A stretch of 64,000 bases of DNA from Durusdinium trenchii (taxonomy: Eukaryota > Sar > Dinophyceae > Suessiales > Symbiodiniaceae): positions 1 through 64,000 of the forward strand of contig CAXAMN010005213.1 of NCBI GenBank assembly GCA_963970005.1. Direction: 5' to 3'. Below are positions 11,692 through 25,245 of the stretch, piece after piece. The notes below the pieces were generated by a model. It was not told the DNA's origin. It saw only the letters and a program-made list of their open reading frames with translations, and did not search any database. Positions within the stretch are counted from its first letter, which is position 1. Each line of letters starts with the position of its first letter. The translations under genes were made by a program, and so were the position numbers.

Positions 11692-14600
11692 CTGTCACAA
11701 ACCTTCAACCCGTGAGCTATGCCGTGCCAGCTCAATAAGCACCATGGAATCTTCAAACCCGTCTCACCCGCCCATTGAAGCGCTGGCAAGCCACAAAGCT
11801 TCGACGATGTCTCAAGCATTTCTTTCCATTGAACTGCTCCATCCAGCTTGCAGTTGGCCATCACCCTGCGATCTAAACTGTGTTGCAGATTCGAATCCCT
11901 TATGACCTTATGGATTACGAGCAAACTATGAAATAGCAGGACATGTGATGCATCCTCATCACTACGCCTCTTCATCTGCAAGGCTTGAGCTTTGCCCCAA
12001 TCACCCCAAGCAGAACCCAAGTCGGGATGGCCCCATTGCTCAACACATCTCTGCGCCTGGACGGGCTGCAGAGGCTCAACCTGCTAGATTCTGCCAGTCG
12101 CTGGCTGTACAGTGCAATTATTCAATTTCAGTTTTGAACATACATGGTATGGATGAATAGGATCTAGTTCGCACCACTACGCAACAATTGTATGACAAAT
12201 AAGTTTCTGCGACAAATTCAAGAATGTAAAAAAACACTTTGCCGGCACTACTCTGCGAAGATTTAGCCAAGTGCTGCCCCTGGAAAGTTCAATATCTGAT
12301 ATTGCCCAAAGCCAATCTTAGGAAGCATACGTCCACAACTCAATAACCAAAGCCATCTCAAATTGCCTGCCGCCCGCCCGTTCCACTGAGCACCTCTGCA
12401 AAGTGCTGCAACGCTTCGGACAAGATCAACGTGTTGGTGGAGTCCTCAATGATGGTAACATGATGTAAGAGGTAATTAGCAGGTCTTTCAGATTTGTTTA
12501 CAGATTCTAACGCCGGCCCGTGAATATAATCTTCAGCCCTTCTGACTTCCCACTCCCCTGTCCTCCTCCAACTCCGCTGCCTGCACGAGCAGCCGTCCAG
12601 CTGCCAGCGCCGACAAGTAGCGGAGTTCTGCGCGTTTGGAGGTGTCCAGCCTGGCAGCGAGAAGAAAACGGACACAAGTCTTGCGCCGCCTTAAATATAC
12701 ACAGCAACCGTGCGCTCAAAGTAAGTAGGGGCGGGAAGCCGAAACGAAAGCAACAGGAAACATGATTCAAACATCACAGTAAAGTCTTCAAAGACCTTCT
12801 TCACGTTGCAAAGGTGCGCAAGTAAGAACCTTGTCCTTACTGGGGCCAACCAGTTGACGGGTCCAACAGGACCAACGGGCATTAACGACAGGCCCGAGCG
12901 GCAACAGGCCCCCGGCCCCTCGGGCTGACAACGAAATCAACATCCATGTGCTGCTTGGCGTTCCTTTATCACCTTTGAGGGGTCTGGGCAACAAGCGAAC
13001 TAAAATAGTTGCGCATCTTGAAGTTATATATCTGCTGCGGCGGGTGTCTGGAAAACAAACGCCCTGCTCACTCAACAAATGATCAGAGCGTTTTATTTAA
13101 GACACGGTGTTCTTGTCGGCCAGGCTCTGCCGGCCCCTCCCTCCCTCGCTCTCTCCATTCACATTCGGGCTTTGCGATTGCCCCGCCGGCGTTTCACCTC
13201 GGCTCCTAAGCTGTGTTCCTCGTATCCATAGTCTCATGGACGATTGGGTGGCTCAGGGGCTCGCATCTTGATGTGTTGACATTGAGGCGCATTCTCCAGG
13301 GTCTCGGGATCACATTTCTCTGAGCACCTTGCATCGGAGTGCCCTGCATGGGGACTACTGTAAGGATGCTGTTTGAGGACACTGCCTATGGTCTTATTAA
13401 TGGTTATCTTGTTGGCACTTATTGTCTGCTAACTACCGGTGGGTGAGAGATTTGCGTTGCCTAGCTACCGTGCTGCCAAACACAAGCCAGCAACCGTGCT
13501 CAGACGTCACCTTCTCCCGAAGGTGCTGTCTTCGCTCAAAGCTTTCTGCGCAAACCCCTTTCGGGAGAAACCTGCTTACCGGAATGGCCTGACAAAGCCA
13601 CCTCAAGTAGCCAGCGGAGTGCACACCGAGGAACATGAGGGAGGCAGGGTAATCCAAAATTAGTCTCGTGGTATAGAAAACCAAAGCACCAGGACAGTTG
13701 GTAAACATCTGCAAACCAACAAAGGTTATAAGTTATACAAAAAAAAGGTACCTTAAAGGACCCTAAGGAGAACCTGTGAGATAGTCTGTAGGGTTCTTAA
13801 ACCTCTGTTGGAACCCAGGCTTCGTTTCGAAGACCCCAGATACGCACAGAGAAGCACTCGCAAGTGAAGGCATACTCCTTGTGACATTGGGGCTACCGGG
13901 CTACCTATATAGTTTAAACTTTGATAGATGTGGGTCTCACGAGCGACGGGCTGTCAACGGCCTGACGGGCCGACGGGAGCTAAACGGGTCTTCCACGGGA
14001 CCTTGACGGGCCCAACGGGCCGACCCCAGTGGGTGCTGTGCCTGAAAAGTGGCAGGCTGCCAGGCCGCCAGGCCCGGCTTTCTGCATATGACAGATGGTG
14101 GAGTAACACGAAAAAGAACAAACCGATTGCAAAGGAAACGAGAGTTGCAAACACAGTGCAAGAGAGGCAAGCTCAGCAGCAGGAGGAAACAGGAGGCAAC
14201 CAAACCACTTCGTGCAGCGAAGCTATTCGGCTGAGAAGAATGATTCAGGAACATGACAGCATTCGGCGGTTTAGCTGCGCCCTTTTCTTGTCAGGCTGAA
14301 CGGATGGAGTAACTGAGTAAAGCTTTGCATCTCACCATCAGGTCATCTGGATAAATCCACCTGGTAGCAGCTCTGCACCACACTCCTGGAAGGACCCAGC
14401 CCGGTCTCGTACAACCTTTCCAGGCACTGAGTACCAGTACCCGCTGCACTTCTGAATGCGTGATGATCCGCAGCAAAGTTACCGCCCGGGCTTTGTCTTC
14501 AGGCTGCGGCTAGCGCATCTGCAAGTATGCAGCCAAAACCCCCACGGCGTTCCTTACGTTGATGAGGCTCTAGTCAAGCGACAAGCTGAACAGGTTGAAA

Positions 14601-15745
14601 GCGCTTTGACAAACCATCAAACGACGTCGCCCGCTAACAAATGAAAAACAAACACCCTAGGAAAATTTGTGGACAAGGCGCGTAGCTGAAGAGAAAATGA
14701 TGGCATAAACATTGAACCAAAAGGTATCCTCCTTCTCAAACCATTTTGGAGCTTTTCCTGGAAAAGCAAAATGGCAGAAGCAAGGATTTGCATTACAGTA
14801 TGATTTTCTTGAATTTGCTCGGAACTGTGAAGAATGCCGGAATGACTTGTGCAAAAAGGCAGCATCCAAAAAGGTGTGATGAGCGACCTCCGCCAGCATC
14901 CCTCCACATCTTGCGATGGTAAACGATCGCTGAACCTCATGTAAATATCTGATAATTGTGTTGATTTGCCGATTGCTTTGTTGTTCCTACCGAGATGCCA
15001 GTTCCAGAAATCTGACTCCAAAGGCCCCAGAGCTTCTTCGTTACTTTATACTCTCTGTCGCTCCAAGACTCGTGAGACTACACAGTACATGAGAGACAGC
15101 AACCCGGTGCTTGTCAAAAAGGCTCCGCAAAGTGGCAAAAGCCCGTAACCAAAGGGAACTTGTGCAACTTGATTTGCATCCTGCCCAGCTGCCATTGTAA
15201 ATGAACAGCAGCACGTGCAGGAAGAACCGCTCTTGAACAGCCTGGTCAAGCAAATCAAACCACGGTCCAAACGTTTTCCGTTTGCCTTGCCAAGGTGCAT
15301 AAAGCAAAGCTGCCATGATGCTGATAGCAGCAATCATCAAGTGCAAGCAGCCTGTCAAACCACACTCGTGACTTTCTGGAGTTGTATCCTTTGGGTATGT
15401 CCCTGTGGTCGTGACAATCGAATGCCCTTGTTCTAATTGTTCATGAAAAAATCACTCAAGGCCAAAGGGTGCTGCATCACATTCTGCGCTCCCATGGGGA
15501 TCTATGAGTTTTTGTGCTGGTTGTTCAACATGTACATGTACTGTAATGTAAGAATTGTATCCCCCTCGCATTCCTTGGCAGTGTGTGCCTTGATGTGCCA
15601 TCAAGCACCATCTGGCAAAACCGCTGCCGCTCAGTGCCGACCGCTCCTTCTCTTGCAACATGGAAAGCCTCACGAGCAGCAACAGGCATCCTATTGCAGC
15701 TGCAAACTGACTAGCCCGCTATAAGGCAAGAACCTTCTGGCAAGC
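11692..15745. other. non-coding stretch
   Basis: No gene recognised. Two GC-rich clusters of GACGGGCC / ACGGGCC words (about 12857-12928 in inverted form and 13943-14035) resemble each other and are likely a dispersed repeat. Frames such as 14617-15021 minus carry no motif I can name. Confidence 0.45.
13943..14035. repeat. GACGGGCC-rich repeat
   Basis: Repeated GACGGGCC, CCAACGGGCC and ACGGGA words in about 90 bases. A related cluster with CCAACAGGACCAACGGG lies at 12857-12890. It is probably a short dispersed repeat. Confidence 0.45.
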
Positions 15746-15752
15746 GATAATC
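15746..15752. repeat. possible target duplication of TIR-family copy C (left)
   Basis: GATAATC precedes the left end and recurs at 16211-16217 directly after the right end TTTCGT. A 7-bp match could arise by chance and is not clear in the other copies. Confidence 0.35.
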
Positions 15753-15799
15753 CGACTTGAGGCCAGAGGGGGTGAACGAAAGCTAGCCGGGCTTCCGGT

Positions 15800-16050
15800 G
15801 GTCTGCTGCTGGTGCTGCTGCTGCTGGTGCTGCTGCTGCCGCTGCTGCGCTGGGCGCTGCTGCGCTGGGTGCTCTGCAGGCGCCGGGTCGTCTGCTGCTG
15901 CTGCTGGCGCTGGGTGGTCTGCTGCGGCTGCTGCTGCCGCGGCGTTGGGTATGCTGCTGCTGCTGCCGCCGCTGGGTGGTCTGCTGCTGCTGCTGGTGCT
16001 GCTGCTGCTGCGCTGGGCGCTGCAGATGCTTGGTGTGCTGCAGCTGCTTG
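15800..16050. repeat. CTG microsatellite
   Basis: Dense CTG/TGC triplets with recurring GCTGGGTGGTCTGCTG units. It is inside TIR-family copy C and oriented as the complement of the AGC tracts in copies A and D. Confidence 0.85.
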
Positions 16051-16076
16051 GTGGTCCCGCTCACCGCGCGCAGGGG

Positions 16077-16087
16077 GGAGTCGAACC
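16077..16087 (-). promoter_or_regulatory. B-box-like motif in TIR-family copy C
   Basis: The minus strand reads GGTTCGACTCC, an exact match to the pol III B-box consensus. A loose A-box-like word (TAGCTAGCTGG) lies about 100 bases upstream on the same strand, inside the terminal hairpin. The spacing is longer than in a tRNA gene. Confidence 0.35.
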
Positions 16088-16217
16088 GCGGGGGGGGGGG
16101 GGTCCATAAGATTGATTTAATCAATTATTTGAGGTTTCTGAGGTGCGTCCACCCCGTCACTTAACTTGCTAAAGCAAGAGCAATTCCAGCTAGCTAAGGC
16201 TAGCTTTCGTGATAATC

Positions 16218-19200
16218 ATTACATGTCAAAGCCAGCCACGGAACATGGTGTCCTGTTGCCACAAAAGTGGAACACCTTGACCAAGGGCGCCAAGCGCAGT
16301 TAGAAACAGTGCAATCCTTAGGCGAAGGGCAAACCCCAACTCAGCACACATGACACCAACATCAGAAAGAACTTCGTACTTGATGCAGCACGCAAAGCCA
16401 ATAACTAATACAAGTCCCAAGTCCCAGTGAACCAGTGAAAGAATTGTTCAAGCGAGAGTCTGGTCCATCATTGATTGGCAGTGGAAAGAACTGGGCCGTT
16501 GACTGCAATACTGCTTGAGCAGCTTATGGCTCACCAACCAAAACCCGTCGGCATGAAGGGCCAAACAGGAACATGAAAGAACCAAAAACATCAAAAAAAG
16601 GCATCAATGAACAGTTAAGTCATCCGCGCTGGTGTCGCAACATGCCCTAGCTGTCACAATATGTCACGGAGTACACACCACATCATTGTTGGCAACGACC
16701 TGTGCCCCTCCCGAAACGTGATTTGGCTGTTGAACCAAAGGACCAAAAGTCAGCAGTTGTATAAAAACAAAGGGTATTAAAGGATATAGTGCCTTGGGGG
16801 AGTTTGAGGTGTGCTTGCTCGGAAGCAAGAACAAAGTCAAATTGTTCAGAACTTCCAGCGCCTTAGCACAGCGCGGAAGGCATCAATGGACGCCGCCAAC
16901 CTTGGCTTTGGGTTTAGGATCCCAGCAGTTCTGGGTAGAATCTACAATATCAAACTATCCATTGCATCCAATATTTTCAAACATTGGTATCATTAGTGTA
17001 AAGGATATGACGATTGCCATCATGGTGCTCAAACTCTCTCCACTGCTCCCAAACTCACACAGCAACCCCACCCAGTCAAGCCTTCCAAACCCTCCTGACG
17101 GGTGCGTGTTCGTTCGGCGGAATGAAACTCATAGTCGTTCAGCCCCGTGAATTCAATTGGCCTTAGGCTGGTACAGCTCCTCGCCACCTACGCAGCTATT
17201 TGCAAACACAAGTGGCATACATCTTGAGTCATGAGGCACTTGCAAGGAGAGCCATTGGTCTGGGCTATTCTGAAAAGGCACCCAGGGCCTCAGAACTACT
17301 CCGCTTATATCTTGAAGTCTTGAACTAAATCATTTTCAGCTGTCGCGCGCATCATTAAGGCAAAGGGCGTGCTCGAACACAAAAGAAAAAGGAACAGGAA
17401 CAACCGCGCAACCCTTAGATTCCGATACACTCAATCAATACCCAATCCTTGCCCGCCATTCGTGTATAAAGATTCTAGAAACGTAAGACGCTTTGCAAAA
17501 AGAACATTACATCGAGCGATCCCCACCAAAGGCAATTTGGAAGGCAGGGCGCATGTATTGACAGACTCGCCTGACAAAGGCGGACGCGGATTGAAACGTT
17601 CTGACGCCTGTTCTGGCATCAAGTCTGTTTCGTGCACTGATACATCATCTATCATAAAGGCTGGAAATGTACTGGGCTGTGTTCTAACGTCCTTGTTGGT
17701 GTGTGTTCTGAACTATTTCCTGTCTGATGTGCCATATGCACCTCCTTTGGCCCTGGTACTCCGGCACTTGTTCTGCCACCAAAAGAAGTCTCCACCTTAC
17801 AAATGCAAACTTGCATTCTAACTGGCATAAACTCTGACATTCTATCTTGCTTTATTCTGACATTCTATCTGGTATACAGTATATGACATGATGGCGCTCT
17901 GTCCGGCAATGCCCACGGCAGTTGAGGACTACGATCTGGAGCTGGCAGTTGAGGCGGCGAGGAGACAAAGACAAAGGAAGTGGGAGTGGGATCCTACTCT
18001 AAAATCTAACAACCTCACCTGACAGGCGGGGAACAATAGGCTACTCTTACACAGAACCTCACAGAACCATTTTCTGTTCGAGCAGCCAAAAGGCACAAAA
18101 AGACTAGTGACAGGAACATTCTAAGCAAAACTAAAGCAAGCTGAAATTGCAGTGCAAAGATACAATACAAGGAACAAAGGCGAAGAATTACCACCACGCC
18201 ATCACATACATTGAAGAATGACAAAAGCGCTTTGCACAAGTGCAACTCATTATCTCTAAAAAAGGAAAACAGCCCTCTTAGCCGGCCTAGCAAGTAATAT
18301 ATATATATATAAAGCATCGAAATTGTCACAACATGTCACAACTGCAATTCACAACACGGCCACTTCTTTTTGGCTCAGTACACCGCTGGTCATTTGACAG
18401 GCTTCTCTGGAAACTGACTCCAATGTGTGCTGGTTGAGTCATGCTGGGATTTTCATCTTCTCTCGCCTTCCACTTGCCAAAGCTCGGAGGCCGCAAGGCC
18501 CAAGTTAAACCATGCCACCTGCTTCGTGGGCAAGCGAGTGCTTGCCTCCAGGAAACACTGATAGGCCTGGCACAGTGAGCAAGTGTCTCAACTTCATGGG
18601 GTGAAGAGCTGCTAATCCATTGAACAAACACAACACTATGTAGCACTATATTATAGTGTGTCACAGCGCCACTAATTACTCTCCAAAGTCCATTTATTAA
18701 AAGGCTTGAAGCCCGGTGGAGCAAAAACGTTGCTGATCACAGCCTCACGAAAACGCTTCTCAGTCAGCAAAGCATCTCCCTGCTCGAGAAGCTCGTCACC
18801 AACTGCGTCACCTGCTGAAACAAATGTGGTTGCCTATTCATGACTGTTGTGTCGGCATTGGACCGTGGTGGCTCATCATATTGGTGGCTGCACGGCATGT
18901 CTATGTATTGTCCCCTGCCATTAGATTCAACAACGCATTAACATGGGCTTGCATACTTACTTGCCGCACGGCTGCAAAGTGAATCACAGCTGGAGGCAAG
19001 CTGAAGCAGTACAAAAACTTCACTGTCAAAGCCTGCGGCTGGCCGTGGGGCTTTCTTGCCCATCGCGGTTTCGACAATTCATGATTCAAGTTCAATGTTG
19101 GTTACCAGCTTCAGGCTCATTTGTCATTGCATTGTCGTCTGCTCGGTGCGTTGGCTGCTTGCAAGGGATTCTCCATTTGCGGGTTTAGGTTTCTGCGCTT

Positions 19201-19369
19201 ATATAAATGCAAACTTGCACCTTTTTTCCAAAGAAGGATTTTCAGCTAACTGGTAGTATGGAGGCTTCTTCACTCTTCTAGTGCCAGAAGGCGTGCTGAG
19301 GTCTGCTATTCTGTAGTTTTGCATGACTGGCCAGGGAATGGCTGACCTTGGCTCTTCTGCAATAGGGAT
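16218..19369. other. non-coding stretch
   Basis: No gene recognised on either strand. The longest frames (17369-17821 plus, 18326-18724 minus) have no motif or compositional support. An (AT)n run lies at 18296-18312. Confidence 0.45.
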
Positions 19370-19522
19370 GTTGAGAAATGCGAAACGGCGTGTCTGTGCT
19401 TGTGGGCATCTGTTGAGCAAAAAGGTCGGAGGAACCCAAACCAGGGGTCTTGTCAGGCAGGTCTGGTTGTTTGGGGTCCTCATCGATGTCCAGAAAGGGC
19501 AAGCAACTGAAGGTGCCGACTG
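19370..19522 (-). pseudogene. exon-like repeat block, copy 1
   Basis: A plus-strand block with GTGGGCATCTGTT, GGTCGGAGGAACCCAAACCA and GGTCCTCATCGATGTCCAGA is repeated at 26295-26606. In both copies the minus strand is open in the same frame and reads GTFSCLPFLDIDEDPKQPD, then PGLGSSDL, then QMPTST. The copies differ by an in-frame block of about 12 codons, so the match is kept at protein level. I do not recognise the family. It could be an exon of a duplicated gene or part of a repeat that contains a frame. Confidence 0.45.
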
Positions 19523-21504
19523 AACATACATGGAAAAACAATTCAACACGTGAGTGAGGGAAACCATTTTACAAATTGAAATCGTCATCCTATGTGAGTT
19601 TAATGATCCATGCGAAAGGATACTCTTTGTGAATTGAAAGCTGTGTGTGAAACTAACACTCTATGTGAACAGACTCCAGGTGAAATGGGCACTCGAGGTG
19701 GAATGGCAATTCAAGACTCAAGACCTTCATTTCACATGTATTTCAGCAACTATGGACACCTCCCTTGCTTGTACAGTGTGATAGCAGTTGTACATACTGT
19801 TTTATCTTAATCTAGCCATCTTCTTCATTTTCTATCTATTCTACGTTTCTCACCAAGCACGACCGGGTGTCACTTCCCCCTTTTGCTTTAAGATGTTTTA
19901 TATAAGTTCATAATTGTTCCTTTGCACATAGCATTTTAATCGCATAGTAGGTTTAGGGCCAATGGCCACCAAAGGCATCGCCAAAAGTGGCTTGGGTGTT
20001 GAAAAAAAAACACGTGACGGACATGAAGTACCTATTCAATACTGCCAGCCAGCTATTTGCGGAACACCTGCATGCTGTACCCGCAGCTCTTATCTCATAC
20101 AAGAGGGGAAAAGAGTCTCGGCATGGTGAACTCTGAGATCCCTGAGGTAGAGTTGACATGAAACCCAGTGGGGGGGACTAAACACAGTGCGGGAGCACTG
20201 GAACCATACTGGAGGAACAAACAAAAAACTGCATGGTTGCATGGGTCAAAAGCAAAAAAGGAGTGACCGAATGCAACATGTTTGTCCAGCTATATTGCGG
20301 GTCTGGCTACACATCGCTCCCAAAATCGAGCTACAGTACAATTGCCAAGTACGGGAGTGAGGTCCGGTCAAACTTGTGAGAGCCCGCGGTGGGGCAATTG
20401 AAACCAACCAAGGAGTCATGCAATTTGAGCACCGTGAGGTGGACGGACCAGGTGGACGGTGTGGGTTGCAAGCTGTCTGTTGCTCTAGTTCTTTAAAGAT
20501 GCATGGTAAACATCAAAAAACAATCAACCAAATGGCAGCAAAACACCACCACTCAGCTATGGACATCACTCACATTCTTCGTTGCAAAAACCATTGCAAA
20601 GGTCCAGGTGTCCGTCCGCGAACGGCAGAAACAAAATAGATAACGAACCTACAACAACTGAATGAATAGAACTCTGAAATCTATCGCCCGCATAAAAACT
20701 CATGGGCGGATAAAACCCAGAATTGCACAAATCTTGACCGGTACCTCCACAGCTTCCGACGCTGCGCCCCGACAAAGCACGCACACATAAAACTATGCGC
20801 GTGGCAGGCTGGTCTAGCGCCGGCAAAGGCAAAAGGCAATCCTTGACTTTGCGGGCACTTTGCCCTGGCACTCGATCTGAGAAAGATTTGCCGCGAGGGC
20901 AGTTCTTGCAACCTGTGGTTCACCATGTTTTGCACCTACACAAACGACAGTTGGGGAAAGGTTTCCAACATATTACTTTAATCATCTTTAATCTTTAACA
21001 AGTACCCTCTCAACAGAATCCTGGCAAGTGTTCACAACGGGTGCCGCTTAGCAACATTGAGGGCACCCTTAGCAACCTTAATTAAATTCAGTTTCAAGTG
21101 GCTAATTGGTTGCAAACATAAACTGAACTTTGATTGTGCCTCCTTCTCAACTCCAACTAGCTAGTAAATTGCAATAAACTAAAAGTCCTGCTGTGACAAC
21201 ATATGCTATCCCCTCGTTCAGCGATAATTGATGTGCCACTACTACCCACTTAACTTTGTTCTGTGCAACAATACGCCATAACAGCCTCCTTCTCCGTCAG
21301 CTAAAATCAAAAGGGTCTCGGAGTCATGGCGTCAATAAACGCTGCTGTACTGTCACAAGTAGTAGCCCGATGCGACTGGGTCACATCAGGTTCCGCTTAC
21401 AAACCAGATCCTCTACAGATTGCACAAAACATTTGGAGTTTTATGTTATAACCAGTCCAACTACAGTGTGGAAGCAGCAGCGACACACAAGCAGCAAAAA
21501 GCAG
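19523..21504. other. non-coding stretch
   Basis: No gene or strong repeat recognised. Short open frames on both strands have no motif support. Confidence 0.45.
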
Positions 21505-21870
21505 CACATATGCATTAGCATTAGCATTAAATAGCATTCGCATTATAGCATTAGCATTGGCAGTAGCATTAGCATTAGCATTCGCATCAGCAGCAGCATC
21601 AGCAGCAATCGTAGCAGCAGTAGTAGTCGTAGTCGTAGTCGTAGTGGTAGTGGTGGTAGTAGTAGTAGCAGTAGTAGAAGTACTAGCAGTAGCAGTAGTC
21701 GTACTAGTAGTAGTTGTTGTTGTAGTTGTAGTTAGTAGCAGTAGCAGTAGTAGCAGCAGCAGTAGAGCAGCAAAGCAGCAGCAGCAAACAAGATCTACAG
21801 AAGCAGCACAAAAAAAGCAGACAAGCAGCAGCAGCAGCAGCAGCAGCAGCAGACAAGCAGCACTAAACAG
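21505..21870. repeat. composite microsatellite (CATTAG)n-(GTA/GTC/GTG)n-(AGC)n
   Basis: Three simple-repeat types follow one another without a gap. First come hexamers of the CATTAG type, then GTAGTCGTAGTGGTA-type triplets, then pure AGC runs. Long Val, Thr, Ser or Ala frames across it are products of the repeat. Confidence 0.85.
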
Positions 21871-24123
21871 CAGCAAGGCTCCGAGAACGCACACGACCAT
21901 CAACACCTGGCAGCACCCAGCCTCCAAAAGCAGCCCCCTGAAGCGGCGCCAGGACTCAGGCTCCAAAGGGCACAATACCACACACAGCAACACCAGGCAA
22001 CTCTTCCTATACTTGAAGTCAGAGCCACAACAGCTCTGCCAATAGCTGTCGCTATCTGGTGATGGAATAGCTGGAATATGTGCATGCTGCATGTCCTCAA
22101 AGACTCTCAAACAGCATAGAATAGTAAAAAACGATGCAACTTCCCGAAGACAAGGAATTGCAACATTCTGTGCAAACTGATGCGACTAAAGTGTCTGAGC
22201 GTATCTGTTGCTGCGCAAAAAAGAGAGCCTTCAATTTGGTGTATATATGTGTATATGCTTTCCATTTTGATTCTACTATTTGTCTTGTTCAATTCTTTTA
22301 GTCTTCCTGTTTTCTGTCTTGTTTGTCTGTGTTCTTTATCTCATTCTTCCACTGATTGGTTGAGTGCACTCGACCACCTTTTCAACTTCGATTCAACTGG
22401 CTTGTTGTGCAATAATCCTTTTCAACTTCAACTTCCGCCTGGTGGTGGAGGGGATTATGATTTGCAATGTTGGCAATAAGCCGCACTTTCGTTCTTTCTG
22501 GCTATGCTTGAAGAAAGGCTTGAAGAGTGACCAGGATGCAAGCAAACCAGGGAAACCAACAGGTGACAAAACGGGAGCAACGCACGACATCGATCTTGCT
22601 GCTTTCGTGCGTGCATCGCAACCCTAGCGTTCAAGTTCAAACACTAATCGAGTATTGTTCAGGCATGGCAAAGCTGGTAGGTAAGGCAGCAAACCTGATA
22701 TGATTGTGCACAGTCCACTGTGCATGCCTGAGGAAAAACATCAGATACAGTACCGCAGGGCGTCTGTGTTAGAGCTCCCTGATGGCCATATCCTTGCAAC
22801 ACATTTGAGCTTTCAGGACAAGGGGTAAAGCTACAAGAGATGCGGAAAGAACTGAGGAGCTTGAAGCCATTGGCAATTTCGGCTATAGAAACGAAACCCC
22901 GTTTGGTGTATTTGGTCAGTATGTGAGGAAATTCCAAAATGTTCTGCCCGTGTATTACGTGTATCGTTTAATATCTTTTCCACGTGCTGAGTGGGGAACA
23001 TTGTGTTTTTAAAGGGGCGCCACAATTAGAACAGTCTACAAACTACCACATCATGGCTTTTGATCTGGCCGTCAGGGACGCTCCCCCACACGTGGAGCGA
23101 GCTGATTCAAATCTCACTGACGAACGTCGTGCAAGTGGTACTGCCAACAGATGTGGTGAGAGGTTGCCAAGTGGCCTGGACTCAACGACTGCTGGGCCTG
23201 CTTCCAGCAGACTCCATCATTGAAACATGCGGGGTTGAGCAGCAACTGTCAATGTCAAAGCCTCCTCCTCCTCCTCCTCCTTCGTTGTTTCTTCTTCAAA
23301 CATGATCCCCCCGAAACGTCAACATCTTTAGGACATGTCCTGAGGGGTCTTTGCATGTCAATGTCCAACCGCTGTTTCTGCCTGTTGGCGACATTGAAGT
23401 CCAGCTATAAGCCAAAGCAGCCTAATGCTGCATTGCATCCAACAAAGAAGGGCACACTCATCTAGAACACAATCTCATGCCAAGCCAGAAAGTGAATGAA
23501 TGTGGGATGGAAGAGAATTCAGACATCCTCAGAAAGAATATATAAAGAAACATGTTTGCACATGTTTGCACAAATTATGGGAGATTCTTTCCATACGTCA
23601 GTCAAAGAAACCTAAAATACTGTAACTAACTGCTACGGTAGCAAAGGACCGTTTCGGGAGCTTCGTTACACTACAAGGACCATTTGAGGTCCAATTCTCC
23701 TGGCTGTGACGAAGGCCTTCGATACCAGTGACTAAGGGTCCAAGCCCATGTGCTGTGGGCGAGTATATGTTTGCTGTTAATGGATGTTCATGACACATGA
23801 CACGAATGGCTTCATACACAAAAGTGGCCTTCCAAATGAGACTGCAAGCTGTGATCAACCCTGCATCAGCAAATGCTAATTCATTGTTTGGAGTTTCAAG
23901 GATTTAGGTGTCCTCATGAGGTTGGATTAAACAGGCTTGTTTTGCACAAGTGCCTTAAGCACCCAAGGAAATCCGTATGAAATCCAAACACTTCAAACAA
24001 AAAAGCCAGGCTGCCAAGCATGCTTGAACATGCGAGGATCTGGCAACAAGGCAGCAAGAGACGCTGCTACAAAGAGTTCTTGCAGTTCGTCCTTGGGAGT
24101 TCAAAAGTATCAACATGCACCAT

Positions 24124-24190
24124 GCGATGGCCTCCAACCTACTACTGTAGCGATATGGCCTTCACCATATGACGAGCGATGGCCTCCAAC
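24124..24190. repeat. dispersed GCGATGGCCTCCAACCTA repeat, copy 4
   Basis: GCGATGGCCTCCAACCTACT and GCGATGGCCTCCAACATG occur within 60 bases. This is the reverse complement of the GGTTGGAGGCCATCGC word in copies 1, 3 and 8. Confidence 0.6.
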
Positions 24191-25214
24191 ATGCACCATT
24201 CTTCCAACCAAAATGCAGGTCACTCCGAGTCACTCCCCGTATCTCTCCTGTCTTGATTCCAAATGCCGAACTCTGATCGATTGAAACGTCCAAAGTTAAA
24301 CTAACTTTAAAGAGTTTGAGTTTGAGGCACGCGGACTTAAACACTTCTGACTTTGCATCGCAGGCTTGAAACGTCGGAGTTGGATGGAGTTGGCTACAGT
24401 GCTCAGCCTTGAGTACAATCGCTGCTTCCGATGGACACCTTGAGGCCCTACGAATTCTCACAATTCAACACACCCAAAGCCACACAATCGCTGCGGCGGC
24501 AACCCCCTCTTCAATCTCAGGACAAATTCCAAACATCGGAGACAAGGAACAGAAGTGTCTCGCCAAAAAACATCTGAATTCGCGTCGCTCAAAAGAATCG
24601 CACCCCACGATAGACATGATAAAAAAGCCAATCATTTGTATGCCTTGGCCTTGACTCTATATCTCCCTCTCTCTCTCTCTCCTCCATTGCACCCAGCAAT
24701 TAGGCACAAAATGCCTCATACTGGCCAACTCGTACGAACAGCGCCAGCCGATGTCTTGATTCAATTCTTTTCTCAGGCATTAGCACAGTGATCTCGCTCT
24801 CTATGCTAACCCGATGGCATGCTCTGTGCTGTCCCCTCCGGCTCGGTGAATTAAAATGTAAAGAAAGTCTGCAACTGCCATCAAACATATCCAATCTCCA
24901 ATATCCATGCTAAATGTGTTAAAACCTCTGGCTCAGTACACCATTCTTCTAACGCTTTGAGTTTCTGATTGGCTGGGTTGAGTGGCAGGATGAATCAACT
25001 AGTGGAACAAGTGCGCCACCAAAACTTCCAAACCCCGCGCCTTCTCACACAACAGTGAATGGGCGAATAGATCACGCACGATCACACACTCAACAAATCC
25101 TTGGCCCCTCGTGTTCCAATGATACTTATGTTGTCACCTTGGTATCAACTCTGCCGGTCAAACATGGTCAAACAACTGGAGACTGGAGCCTCATCCAACC
25201 TACATACCTATATA

Positions 25215-25224
25215 NNNNNNNNNN
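25215..25224. other. assembly gap (10 N)
   Basis: Ten undetermined bases lie beside an AT-rich stretch and directly before a dispersed repeat copy, probably a scaffold join of unknown true length. Confidence 0.95.
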
Positions 25225-25245
25225 CAATTTATATCATAAAACAAA

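Larger units (their letters stand above)
15753..16210. mobile_element. TIR-family element, copy C, with CTG microsatellite
   Basis: The left end is GACTTGAGGCCAGAGGGGG, then TGAACGAAAGCTAGCC. The right end has TTGCTAAAGCAAGAG, then CCAGCTAGCTAAGGCTAGCT, then TTCGT. ACGAAAGCTAGCC is a 13-bp exact terminal inverted repeat. Between them lies a CTG/TGCTG-rich microsatellite (about 15800-16050), a perfect reverse-complement B box (GGTTCGACTCC) and a 13-G run. The flank GATAATC on both sides could be a target duplication. No protein is encoded apart from frames made by the repeat. Confidence 0.65.

Noticed and set aside
16077-16087. A tRNA gene at the B-box-like site
   Set aside because: No cloverleaf can be drawn: the T stem does not pair and the A-box-like word is about 100 bases away.
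18345-18380. CGGCCACTTCTTTTTGGCTCAG, somewhat like the dinoflagellate spliced-leader sequence
   Set aside because: Several mismatches and indels against the conserved leader, and no retroposed gene follows it.
21397-22110. Long minus-strand frame of 237 codons rich in Thr, Leu and Ala
   Set aside because: Product of the composite microsatellite at 21505-21870, with no domain in the flanks.
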